Shown in pieces: positions 22,201 through 31,452 of a DNA stretch of 64,000 bases. Each line of letters starts with the position of its first letter. Positions within the stretch are counted from its first letter, which is position 1. The translations under genes were made by a program, and so were the position numbers. Below the pieces are notes generated by a model. That model worked only from the letters and a program-made list of their open reading frames with translations, did not search any database and was not told where the DNA came from. This DNA comes from Plasmodium coatneyi (taxonomy: Eukaryota > Apicomplexa > Aconoidasida > Haemosporida > Plasmodiidae), in NCBI RefSeq assembly GCF_001680005.1, contig NC_033566.1:2108001-2172000 (forward strand), read 5' to 3'.

Positions 22201-22719
22201 CACGCCTTTCGCATAGAACTCCGTTGCTTTGAAGAGATACGCGGCTGTGTTCAAATCTAGGCATTCCTTCAATTCTCTCTTGATGTAGGACCTTACAGAT
22301 TCGTACTTCGTAGGGTTGTACAGGTACTTTTGCTTCTTAATAAGTTTTACCTTTTTGTATATGTGGTGCAGATATAGGTGGTAGTAATCGTCCTCCTTCT
22401 GCGCGTTCAGAAATTTTCTCCTCTTCCGGAGGGGAGTTTCCTCCTTGGGGGGTCCCTCATGTAGGGATTCACCCTGCGAAACTTCATTGGAGCTGTCCTG
22501 CGTAGGCACAACTCCCTCCTGGAGCGCCCCCCCATTGTCACACACGTGCTTTTCGCTCCATCTGGTTTGGAACTTCCTCCCAATACCCCGACCCTTAAAT
22601 GCTCTCCCCTGGATGGAGTTGTTCCTCGTGAATCCTAATAAAACAGCCTTCTCCTTAACAAGGAAGCAAAAGGAAGACGTTAACAGGGCGACAAAAAAAA
22701 TGAGTAAGCTCCCCTTCAT
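19234..22719 (-). CDS. Secreted or plastid-targeted acidic protein, function unknown
   Basis: A single exon of 1,161 residues. The N-terminus is a clear signal peptide (MKGSLLIFFVALLTSSFCFL), followed by a basic Ser/Arg/Gly-rich stretch to about residue 55 with few acidic residues, the layout of an apicoplast bipartite leader. Residues about 700-860 are an extreme Glu/Asp tract with short tandem repeats such as EESEVDVE. Residues about 895-1010 look globular (FPKNFEEKIDLLMVIL, KKKVIVCEDEEERNMI, RSVCFILMNELASTL). This is weakly reminiscent of the C-terminal half of a helicase fold, but no helicase motif is certain. The C-terminus is Lys-rich with KS repeats. No orthologue name is recognised. 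Confidence 0.85.
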   Translation of the reverse strand: MKGSLLIFFVALLTSSFCFLVKEKAVLLGFTRNNSIQGRAFKGRGIGRKFQTRWSEKHVCDNGGALQEGVVPTQDSSNEVSQGESLHEGPPKEETPLRKRRKFLNAQKEDDYYHLYLHHIYKKVKLIKKQKYLYNPTKYESVRSYIKRELKECLDLNTAAYLFKATEFYAKGVLDVSVYVSEVVNLLSFFTFNDKCNVEGEERGDDKCNVDSDQDADKGDDKGGDVRGDVTDEQVGVDENAEQILKGSAKKGKTKISKLLQKDEKYKSFCLFFTRLVDSVSGLFCCIGKRSKREEIVTYLKRSNLTDKWQNYTSEDLNLDTNFMIYVIRLMKYKDPNYLCSLRRLKEYTVEQVKEIFINCMRDGLLDLDYLTILQSEFLDRESCRGEMATRIFAPSSEGDSAPRGETQIKHEHLRKLEQNYEALLKKYTSKEKEQKRGKISEEQLKNVICEILDRNVFLHKGDSNRQSKKKKKKKNGYLVDENLIRMDLHEVEEERLQEVIKKWCTDGTVNVNNCANVVKRMNKLLDSHDVNVMIRLKQRKDNGLPQGDTKEHCYNGSNTPQETPKMSDTSDNTDDDVIVRDIRSSRDSKGEETEHADKKVDLSDFSLSNLKKYVTYRKALEMKKKTEENVTEEKDGGEKNSETDPDGLSRLDQDVLKYFDVTQKQDSVIFEMNDFIVERENSLSNFPQEGQPVVGAFPGGVGENYDEYEEDVDYDDETGSEEENDEEVEGEVKEEVHPQEESMVGHDGEEGETEEEEDYEESEEEVKEQVYPEEDIEEELDEEESAADEEEDEEAYDEAYDDEEEEQEESEVDVEEESEVDVVEEDVLEGDNFGGDLADEEESPRGKKEKINKDKKSPSEKLRMELRTRGSTKSKHKFENLFPKNFEEKIDLLMVILKEEDRNKKKVIVCEDEEERNMIRMKCTMEGVEYEQIISTVKNIKRYVEKGGNFRSVCFILMNELASTLDLRKLCSGLSERGDKINGERSGNQVGKGDARGGHGSNTDQDSQQSTHCDVTIYHFTENTPKALALKKLFHTIVNGEDNIMLYMRSRKDRGDRTRETTKERQTNQTGKTNHSDVFVPYRKRIRKKKLSKSEEKWLAFRRRTLKKIDEMKQKAHLIKMRKMKKRDQKVKRVITKLKSRSKVKSKSQLKLTKVAAKKK
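20240..20300 (-). repeat. Short acidic coding repeat
   Basis: Two adjacent units of about 24 bp encode EESEVDVE-type octapeptides within the acidic tract of the 1,161-residue protein. The whole tract at about 20225-20620 is purine-rich on the coding strand, with many GAA and GAG codons. Confidence 0.7.
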
Positions 22720-22845
22720 TAAAAAGAAGTGCCGTCCTTAGTACCACGTTGCATTCATTTCGTTTCTTTGCAAAAAGTGGAAATAGAGGGGGGAACAAAA
22801 GAAAAGTCACGCACTATTTTACATTCATGTGCTGATCTGGGGCGA

Positions 22846-22876
<31 letters not shown>

Positions 22877-23069
22877 TTATCCCACCCCCCCGGAGGTTAC
22901 ACATAAAGGAAGCAAACTTGCAACGGAGTAAAAACAGAAGCACAACTGTGTAATCCCTCGTAAAGTTTCCAGATCGTCGGACCTCACCTTCCAAAGGAGT
23001 GGCAGATCATTTCGGAAATAACTCTCTGTTCCCCATTCACCACCGCGAAGACTACACCCCACACAGAAA
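22720..23069. other. Short divergent promoter region
   Basis: About 350 bp separate the starts of the signal-peptide protein (-) and the DPH7-like gene (+). It holds an A-run near 22851-22876. Nothing else seen. Confidence 0.5.
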
Positions 23070-25542
23070 ATGATTAAACGGAAATACAATTTGAAGTATT
23101 GTTGTGATGACATCTGTGTGTTCCCTAGTAGCACTTGGCCCAGCGGCAGCTGTTAGGGAGGCAAAAAAAAAAAAAAAAAAAAAAAGTTATAATGTAGGAC
23201 TGTGCATACTTTTATGAAATGAAGTTAAACAACAAGCCAAAAAGAAAGCAAATATTTTTTTTTTTTTTTTTTTTTCTTCCTGCCTCCGAAGGGGAAAAAT
23301 TCAGCTCCAGTTTCGGCTTAACGGCCATTTCGACCTACCAGCTGAAGGTCCCCGCGGGGGAGACGCACCAGGGGGAACAGAAAAAAAAGGGGAAGGTGTA
23401 CCTATACCGACTAGAAGAAGACACCACTGAGGATGGAGACAAATCCGAAATGTGAGCACTGAAAAAGTGATAAAATAAAGCGTGTCTGCATTTATGGAGT
23501 TGGTGTGGGACCATTCTCCGATGTGTTGTCTTCTGCACATGGTTCGTTTGTCTTCCAACTGAGCTACCCATTCAGCTGGTCCTCATGTTATTGCCTTTTT
23601 AAAGGATCCCCCTCTTGAAGTACCACAGTGACATAAACTTCCGCAGCGGCGTTCTCCAGTCGAGCTATCTGTTCACCCACGACGTAAGTAAAGGGGCCTT
23701 TATGGATTTGCTTGACTTCACCGTGTTAATCCAACCAACTGCACTTTTACTTTGCACAGGTTTCAATCTATCTCCTCCTAATTTATATTGTCCCAATTCA
23801 TATTGTTCCTATTTTTTTTTTACTTCTTCCCATGTTGATTTTTCCCAAAATTGATTCGCAGAGCCTCTTGCTGGGCAGCGTCTGCGTTAACGGTTTTCAC
23901 TTGGCTCACGTGAAGGACGGAAGTCATCACCTCCTTTTTGCAACGCCAGATGAAAGAAACAATTCAGGTTAGACACACAACCGATGGAAGGAGCAACCAT
24001 TTATTTGCCACTCCCTACTGGAGGGATGATCCACGCGATTTTCACATTTTACAATGCACTCCTTTTTAGGTCTTTCCTTTGATGCCTTTGATGAATCCCC
24101 CGAGTAATAGCTACGTGCAGAGAAAAAAGGGGACAACGGAAGGAGAAAAATACATCAACAGGGATGTGCCACACTGTGCCCTTCACATTTATTCCTATTT
24201 CTCTCCCGCCGTAGCAAAGTCTTCGTTACGTTTAGCAATGGGGACGTGTGCCTCCTCCTTGATGGAAAGAGTACCCAATTGTGGTAAGTTCGGTGAGACA
24301 TGCTTAAATGCAAGTATTTATTTTGTTCAGAGGTCGGGGAAGCGATCAGCTCGCAGGGGACTCCACCGGTTGGTTATCTGCCACACTTATCTGGATCGCC
24401 GCGCATACACCGCTTTACAAATGGATGAACAAATAAAACTGCCCCCCATTGCAGGAAGGCCCATGAGTACCACGTGTGGACGTGCACATTTAACGGGAGT
24501 GAAAACGTAGTGACAACAGGTTTGGAGACGTGTCTTCCTCTGTGCAGGCACCAATTAGTAGTGTATCCTCTGACCAAATGTAATTAGGCTTTTTTTTTTT
24601 TTTTTTCCTCCACATGGCAGGGTCTGACGATTGCTCCTTCGCAATTTGGGACCTCAGAACAACAACAGCACCGTCAGCAAGGAATACAAAGTAGCACACT
24701 CTTCACAAGTTACCCATCAAAATGGGCGAAAAAAAAAAAAGGCCCGGATGCCTTCTGATCGTGCACAAGACGGCTTACTACCACCCTGTGTGCATTTTCA
24801 TGGGGGGAAAGTTTTATTTTTTTTTTACTGATCCCCTTTGTAGGTCCCACTCGCAAGGCGTCACGGCGGTCAAATTCGACAGCCACCGTCAGCAGCTCTA
24901 CACGGCATCGTAGGAAGCACGAGGAGATACATGCACGACTTGTGCGTTTGCCACGTGTATACGCGCGTGCATTTGTGTGTTTCTACATACCTTATGTGTG
25001 AGTTTTCCCCACCCTCAGGTATGACAACAAGATTCGAATCTTCGACACTCGAAACGTGCAAGACCCCCTCCGAACAGTCGATGTGAAGTCCAGCATATGG
25101 CGGCTTAAGTTTTTGTACAAGTAAGCGTGCCCAGTAACGGTCGACTGTTGTGTAATGGAACGGATTAATAACTTTGTTACGTCATCACATTGACGCTTCA
25201 CCCCTTTGCAGAGGAACGGACGTGAACGAACTACTAGTTGCGGCCTGCGACGGCGGGGCTCAGTTATTCAAGAAGATCAACGACGGTGCGGACGGACAAA
25301 GCATGCATGTGTGTGTGCGGATGTGTGTACATGTATCCACATTTGCCCGATATCGTGCGAGCTGACTCAAACTTGTGCCCTCCCCCCCGTTTACAGAATT
25401 CATTTTTGATAAGGGAATCAGCAATGGTAACGAACTGACCTACGGAATTGACGCCATTGACCTTGCCGATGTGGGAAAGGAAAAAAAAAGAATTTACCTG
25501 TCTTGCTCTTTTTACAATAAGGAAGTCCAAATGTGGGTTTAG
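23070..25542 (+). CDS. DPH7: Diphthine methyltransferase-like WD40 protein (DPH7)
   Basis: Twelve exons assembled by phase: 23070-23151, 23292-23451, 23605-23683, 23862-23967, 24070-24103, 24215-24283, 24455-24519, 24621-24690, 24844-24909, 25019-25120, 25212-25285 and 25397-25542, giving 350 residues. DPH7 removes the methyl ester of diphthine on eEF2 before the final amidation of diphthamide. Family hallmarks appear in order: an N-terminal CCDDICVFP with a downstream STYQLKVP (human ADSVEWCP...GTYQL), a WD repeat ending SFAIWDLR, then SYDNKIRIFDTRN, SSIWRLKFL, VAACDGGAQLF, LTYGIDAID and SCSFYNKEVQMW. All introns have GT...AG ends. The second exon's acceptor (CCGAAG) after a T run is the weakest junction. 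Confidence 0.85.
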
Positions 25543-25775
25543 CGCGCAAAATGGAATATCAAAAAGGTTGACGTAAAAAAAAAAATAAATAAACAAAAGG
25601 AGGGCAGCCCTGCGTGTGTGTCTGGATTAGGCCAAGCCCACTTTTGTTCTGCACAACTGCTTTGGAATTGTGCATATTGCGAGCGTATTTTTTTTCTGCG
25701 CTCAGTAGCTAGCCAGATAGCCATATATCCAACTAGCCATTTTGCTTTTTTTTTTTTTTTTTTTAATAAAATATC

Positions 25776-25786
25776 TGAACAGTTCA
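25776..25786. promoter_or_regulatory. TGAAC-A-GTTCA palindromic site
   Basis: It lies between the convergent DPH7-like gene and the unknown gene at 25835, next to a T run (25747-25764). It shares its core with the sites at 162-175, 7296-7306 and 7361-7371. Role unknown. Confidence 0.3.
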
Positions 25787-25834
25787 TACTTTTTTAAAGT
25801 CTATTTTTGCCCAACTTGTTCTTTTTCCTTCGAT

Positions 25835-28345
25835 TTATTCTCCCACATTTTCATCGGGCCTCTCATTGTCATACCAATCTGACCCCGACCCGTAGGCCCC
25901 ATCGCACTCTCTTTCATCCTTTCGGTAAGCATCTTCCTCTTCATTTTCTTCATCCTGCTGTTGTTGACTTTGCATAAATTCCTCCTCTTCTTCATCCTTC
26001 TCTACATCTTTATCCATCTCTTCTAAATCCGGACTTGGTACCCCATCGTCGTCGTCTCCTTGCGCATCTTGATCATCCTCCCCAACACTACTGGTATCAT
26101 TTTCCCCCGTGTGGAAAATGTCTATCCAGCTGGTAAGGTAGAGCAGGATTTCGTTAAAACTACGCAATGTATTTAGGGTATACTTATTGTCAACACTGTA
26201 AATAAATGGGTAATCGAACTTTTTGTAGTAAAAAAAATGCTGTACATTTGAGGAAATTACGTGATTGTGTTTATCTGTATGTTCATCCAAGAATATGAAG
26301 AGGGAGGACCTTTTAAAAGAGGAAATGTCGTAAAACTTTTCTTCCTTTTTCATGAGAAACACATAATTTTTAAAAAACTTTTTCATATCATATAAGGGCA
26401 CAAATTTTCTGTTAAAAACGTGTGAAAATTTTATATCATTTAAGTTGACATATAGGTATTCTTCCTGTTTATTGCTTTTTTGTGTGTGTAGATTTTTAAA
26501 TAAATTGTCCTCCTCTTTGTTTAGAAAATGGTAAAAGAACTTTGCGCTTGTGTTATCCAAGCAGATCACGAACAGGTTCTTTATGTTAAAGTAGAACAGC
26601 ATTAACATGAGTATCCTTTTTATAATATGGACATTTTGGGGGGACGCTTCTTCACTGCCATAGTTCAGTTGTGGCCATATGGAAAGGCTCTGTGTTAGGT
26701 AGGATATTTTATCGCAAATATTTCTCACATGAACGTTGAGGTGCTTGTCGTTCGCGCTCAGGATGAGGATACCTTTGTCTGTGTCGATGTTTAGCTCCTT
26801 GACGGGGGGGAGATGTTCTTTATCCTGGTTCCCCTTGGCGGACACGTTGATGACGATGGATTTTTCTTGGTACTTGAGGAAGCCTCGATCGCTCAGTTTG
26901 GGGACGCACACATAGGCGCAGCGGTCGTCGGCGAAGGTTTGCGCGTGTTCATGGTGAACCTCCCCAGGGCTGTTGTTGCGTTCATCGTGGGTAGGTATGT
27001 CTAAGCGCCCCTGCCGAATTCGTCGGACGAAGGATCTCATCGCTTTAAACAGCAAAGGACAGTCGTAGTTGTAAAAACTGAAGTTGTTAACTCGTAAACT
27101 GTTTAGGAAACAATTCCTATCGAGGAGGTGAAAGACGTTAAAGTTTTTTAAGTCGTTAAAATTTCTCTGCAGTTTGGAGAGTCTTTGATTGTCGTCAATT
27201 ATTTCTTTGATGTTTTCTACAGACAGTTCCGTGTCTATCTGTTCGAGGTTTTGCGGGTCGTCGTTGCTGGGCTGCAGGAAGCTAACCCTGGCGGTGTTGT
27301 CTTTAGGTGGGTTATTAGCCTCCGTGGTAGGGTTTATCTGCGCACTTTTACGGGTTGATTCATCGTTCGGATCGTTACACGCGCCATCGTTGGGGTAACT
27401 GCTAGCCTGGTCATCCTCCCCCTCCTCGTAGACCACCGAAACGTGTTTGTTAATGTGTTCCGTCCGCGTTTCCTTTTTCTGCTTTAAGGCTTGAATTGCT
27501 GTCTTGTAGTTTTTCAGGTACCGATATTTTAAGTATATAATATGCTTGTACATTTTGTTGCGCAGAACGTGGAATTCCTTTTCTGAGATGGAATTGATAA
27601 AGTTTTCGTCCAGCTTGAGCAGGTACCTACCAAGGCTGTCGTCAATGTAGAGGTCATCCATGCGGTTGTCACTGTGGCCGTCGTCAACGTAGCGATCGTC
27701 CGTGTGATCATCGTCAGTGTACCCGTCGTCCGTCTCGTCCCCGTTCTTTTCTGTCTCCATCTCCAGGAGCAAGCTAACTTTGTTGTAGTGCTCATCTTCA
27801 TCTCTTTCCTCCCCTTTTAGTTCCTTCCTCAACAGTAGGCTCAGCACGTCACAGTTTATGTTGCACAAGTTTAGGAAATTATTTTTTTTTAATTTTTCTA
27901 TTCGCTTAATTTCATCCTGGGGGGTTGATTCGTGTGTGCTGCTTTTTTGCGGGTTCTCTCCCTCGGAGGGGCTCCTACATGCGTCTTCCCCTTTCTGGTG
28001 TGTACTATGACTTAACTGATAATTGCTTCCGACATCGTGGCCACCTGGTTGTCCGTCCCCTGGCCCTACTTCACTGCCTCCTTGACTGCCTACCTTCCCA
28101 TTTGCTATGTTTGCCTTTTTTTTCTTTTCCTCCTCCTCGTACTCATAAATGATCTCATTAAGAATCTCCTCGTATTCTGAATTCCTTCCTTCGTCTAGGT
28201 AGCTGTAGTTATCCCCCGTGTGATGAAGTTTGTTTTCCTGCCCCCTGGTAACCTTCCTTACCTTGGCGCGGTAAAGCGTCTGTCTCCTGTCTCCTCCATC
28301 GAGGGGGAAATTCCACAGGTAGAACAGGCATAGGGCATTTTTCAT
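25835..28345 (-). CDS. Conserved Plasmodium protein, function unknown
   Basis: A single exon of 836 residues. The start MKNALCLFYLWNFPLDG is mildly hydrophobic and followed by a basic stretch, which could be an organelle leader but is weak. Residues about 200-250 hold Asp-rich repeats (TDDDHTDDRYVDDGHSD). A globular part spans about 385-755 with hydrophobic segments such as RILMLMLFYFNIKNLFVICL, SLFIFLDEHTDKHNHV and EILLYLTSWIDIF. The C-terminal 80 residues are strongly acidic with a Gln run (SQQQQDEEN). No family is recognised. The frame is continuous and free of long homopolymer artefacts, so it is a real gene. Confidence 0.85.
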   Translation of the reverse strand: MKNALCLFYLWNFPLDGGDRRQTLYRAKVRKVTRGQENKLHHTGDNYSYLDEGRNSEYEEILNEIIYEYEEEEKKKKANIANGKVGSQGGSEVGPGDGQPGGHDVGSNYQLSHSTHQKGEDACRSPSEGENPQKSSTHESTPQDEIKRIEKLKKNNFLNLCNINCDVLSLLLRKELKGEERDEDEHYNKVSLLLEMETEKNGDETDDGYTDDDHTDDRYVDDGHSDNRMDDLYIDDSLGRYLLKLDENFINSISEKEFHVLRNKMYKHIIYLKYRYLKNYKTAIQALKQKKETRTEHINKHVSVVYEEGEDDQASSYPNDGACNDPNDESTRKSAQINPTTEANNPPKDNTARVSFLQPSNDDPQNLEQIDTELSVENIKEIIDDNQRLSKLQRNFNDLKNFNVFHLLDRNCFLNSLRVNNFSFYNYDCPLLFKAMRSFVRRIRQGRLDIPTHDERNNSPGEVHHEHAQTFADDRCAYVCVPKLSDRGFLKYQEKSIVINVSAKGNQDKEHLPPVKELNIDTDKGILILSANDKHLNVHVRNICDKISYLTQSLSIWPQLNYGSEEASPQNVHIIKRILMLMLFYFNIKNLFVICLDNTSAKFFYHFLNKEEDNLFKNLHTQKSNKQEEYLYVNLNDIKFSHVFNRKFVPLYDMKKFFKNYVFLMKKEEKFYDISSFKRSSLFIFLDEHTDKHNHVISSNVQHFFYYKKFDYPFIYSVDNKYTLNTLRSFNEILLYLTSWIDIFHTGENDTSSVGEDDQDAQGDDDDGVPSPDLEEMDKDVEKDEEEEEFMQSQQQQDEENEEEDAYRKDERECDGAYGSGSDWYDNERPDENVGE

Positions 28346-29095
28346 GTAAGCGTTTGGGGGGTGGTGATGTGACGGTCCACGTGGTAGTGTTGCTTCACTA
28401 CGTCATTACTGTGCCGCGACTACCAAAGGAGATGGACTCGTGAGTGTAACTGGGAGAATGATCCCTACATATGGTAATGCTGGATTGTATAGGCCCCTTT
28501 TGGGGTGGATTAGGGACAAAGCCATAGAAAAAGTGGACTCCCCATTCATCCCCCCCCTCTGCACATTGGTAGTACACAACGTGGGGATGCAGGGGGTCCA
28601 CAGAATTGCCAATTAGGAAACATATAAAGTTATGAAAGGGTAAAAGTAAAAGTAGAAGCGAAAGAGATAAAGATAAAACAAAGTTAACATGTGCACGTGG
28701 ATTATTGCTTACCGACACTGAAGCGTGCATAACCTAAATGCGGTGCACGGCTGCTTAACCACACTCGCCACTTGCCTGCAAAAAAAAAAAAATTGGGCCC
28801 CCCCGGGATACTGTTAATATGAACATTCGGTGTGCATCTTGCGGGTGATTTTTTTTTTTTTTTTTAGCTATTTATTATGACCGCTTAGCGCAGGGATGGA
28901 TTTGTTACCACTTTTCAGGGGGGAGCCCCAACAAGGTGTAGGAAACAGGGCACGTATCCCCTCGTAACAACCCACTGCCAGTAGCTGAAGCACACGCGTC
29001 TTCTCCGGAGCGGCCACAACGCAAGGAACAAAACAACAAATTAACCAGCAGGGTTTTACTTGTCAGAAAAAAAAAAGAAGCGGCACCCCAGAACC
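28346..29095. other. Divergent promoter region
   Basis: About 750 bp between the start of the unknown minus-strand gene and the Obg start. It has an A12 run near 28780-28791 and a T run near 28850-28865. No gene seen. Confidence 0.5.
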
Positions 29096-30922
29096 ATGAG
29101 GACACTATGGCCACCCACAAAGGGGAGACGCCTCTACAGCATAAAAATTATTGACAAGGTGACAAAGAAAAGTGTAAAAATATATGAGCATTCTTCTTTT
29201 GGGCGAAATGGGAAGGGAAAGAAATCCAACGAGGGGCGTTGTCCACATGACGATGGTGAGAGTATGCCTCCTACTGAAGGGGGACTTACGTGGGGAGAGA
29301 ATCACAGGGGGACACCCATAGTGGGCGTTAAAAGTGCTGTGTGCAAAGTGGCCACAAGGAAGGCATCCATTTTTTATGAAAGCGAAAGAATTATTAAATG
29401 CGAAAGTGGAGCAGGCGGAGATGGAGGTATCAGCTTCAAGAAGTTTAAACGGAAGGTGTTGGGACCGTTGGGTATACCAAATGGGGGAAAAGGAGGAAAC
29501 GGTGGTGACGTGTACTTACGTTATTGGGACCCTAAAGGGGGTGGTCCCCTCATCCCCAGGAGGAAGCGAAGAGGTGAAGACAAACATGTGTTCGTTAACA
29601 ACCTGGCAGAGTTACCCTGCGTTATTTCTGCCACCAATGGAGCGAAAGGAAAAGCTAATCAACTGAGAGGGAAAAATGGAATGAGTGTTTTTTTACATTT
29701 AAACAAAATGTGTCATGTGTATAGACTGTTTCCTCGTGAGGGGGAAGAATCTACATCTACAAGGGTGGCACACACCGAATGTATAGGTGAAGCTTTGCAC
29801 ATTTTAGGAGGACACACATACGATAAACAGGCGACTTCCTTGCATGATGAACAGAGGGATCTACTAACGATGGGGAGGAAGAACCAATTGGCTAACCCCC
29901 ACGTTAAGGGAGATCAACAAAATTTACTCACGTACAAATCCCAATACGAAGACAAAGTCTACAAGGTGATAAAAAAAGAAGACCCCATTTATGTAAAAAA
30001 AAATATGCACATTTTAAAGCAGCTAATCAGGATGGACAAACAAGTGGGCAGAGAAATATACATCGGGATGTTAAGTCCAAGTAACAGTTCACTTTTACTC
30101 TCCAAAGGTGGAGAAGGAGGTAAAGGGAACAACATGCAAGATACGTACACTTATGGAAAAGGAGCAAAGGGGACTACGTCCTACATAAGAATCGTTTACC
30201 GATGCATTAGTGACACTTGCTTTTTGGGGTTTTCCGGGTCGGGGAAATCCACTCTGCTTTCCTTGATCGCGCCGAAAATACACACGGTGAATAACTTGTA
30301 TGTGCTGAAAAAGATTTTCTTCACAGATAACTTCCAGGTGTCCGTCGCGGACTTTGCGGGCGACAGCACAGAGGGTGGAACAGGCACATCGGATGGAAAC
30401 TGCATATCAGGTGGAACCTGCATAACAGATGGAAATTGCATAACAGATGAAAGTCGCATAGCGGAGCAGAGCCCCCCCTTCCGCATCAGCCCCAACGTGG
30501 CTCACCACTTGGAACTCGTCCACCTCCTCGTCCTCGTCCTGGACATGCATCACGAGCTGATGCCCCAGTTTCGCGCCATCAGGTGAGCACTCCTCGGTAA
30601 CGTAGCCCAATTAACCCCGTCGGTCATGTCACCCAATTCACCGTTTTACTTCATCACCGCTTTACTTCCCCACCTCAGGGAGGAACTGCGCCGGAAGGAC
30701 GAGCGCCTATTCCACAAGCCATACATCGTTGCCATAAACAAGTGCGACGTCCATTTCACGGAGAAGATCAATCGGGCAGAGGAAGCCTACCGGGAGATAA
30801 AGGCCTATGGAGGGGACGACGTCCCCGTTTTTTTTATCAGTGCCAAATACGCAATGGGGATTGACAAATTCGTTACACACCTGCGGACGTGTGTGCAAAA
30901 GTTGAAGCAAGGAAAATGCTGA
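29096..30922 (+). CDS. Obg/CgtA-type GTPase, divergent
   Basis: Two exons, 29096-30582 and 30679-30922, give 576 residues (donor AG|GTGAGC, acceptor CACCTCAG). Obg proteins are ribosome-assembly GTPases of bacteria and organelles. The Obg-fold part (about residues 95-370, interrupted by inserts) shows the glycine-rich segments SGAGGDGGISFKK, PNGGKGGNGGDVYL, NGAKGKANQLRGKNG and GGEGGKGN. The G domain shows Walker A GFSGSGKST (about 377-385), a G3-like DFAGD, NKCD and ISAK. The usual Obg G1 proline-asparagine (GxPNAGKS) and the TTLxPN switch I are missing. A repeat insert follows G3. The N-terminus (MRTLWPPTKGRRLYS) looks like an organelle leader. The start at 29096 is the first ATG; the upstream frame opens only at a non-ATG codon. 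Confidence 0.88.
30376..30465 (+). repeat. 18-bp coding repeat, 5 copies, inside the Obg G domain
   Basis: Units at 30376-30393, 30394-30411, 30412-30429, 30430-30447 and 30448-30465, consensus TGGAAxxTGCATAxCAGA, encode a DGNCIT-like hexapeptide. The array sits directly after the G3 motif, where other Obg proteins have switch II. Confidence 0.85.
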
Positions 30923-31452
30923 AATGACCAATTAATGCTTACGCAGTATAAACAAAAAAAAGAGAAAAAGCACGTTCCACAGTTAGAACGAAGGAGGAAA
31001 TGGACAGATCAGTGCCATTTGACACGTTCCTACATGTGCACACATTGATGCGCATCCAAATGGGCAACTTCACACAACATTTTGGCTAGCTGTATGAACA
31101 GGTCAGGCAAAAAAAAAGGAAAAAAAAAAAAAAAAAAAAAAAAATCAAACGTAATTTAACAAATGGTCCCTCCCCTGGGGTATTTACCAAAGGGGGGCAG
31201 CGCCATGGCGAGGAAGGCGTGAAAATTTAAAAGTAATAAATGGCGGATAACAAAAAAAAAAACGGGCGGGTCAAAAAAACGGAGCAACTAAAAAATCAAG
31301 CACCCCAAAACGGATTAACAAAAAAACGGAGTAACAAAAAAATGGGATAACAAAAAAAATTACAACAGACGCGTTGCCGGTATGCACACGCGCAACGGCG
31401 AAGTTGAACGTAGAGGTCACTTCGTAACCACCCTTGGTGACGAACTCCCCCC
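30923..31452. other. Convergent intergenic region with A-rich degenerate repeats
   Basis: About 530 bp between the Obg and LOTUS gene 3' ends. It has an A run near 31121-31144. At 31240-31360 there is a degenerate array of CGGATTAACAAAAAAA-like units (GGATAACAAAAAAA, CGGAGTAACAAAAAAA, GGGATAACAAAAAAA). Possible polyadenylation region; no gene seen. Confidence 0.6.

Noticed and set aside
25019..25050. tRNA-like GATTCGAATC match
   Set aside because: Lies inside a DPH7 exon; no cloverleaf around it. No tRNA gene was found elsewhere by eye.
26750..26980. Possible ribosome-silencing-factor (RsfS/Iojap) similarity in the unknown 836-residue protein
   Set aside because: Only a vague pattern; key residues and length do not fit well enough to name it.
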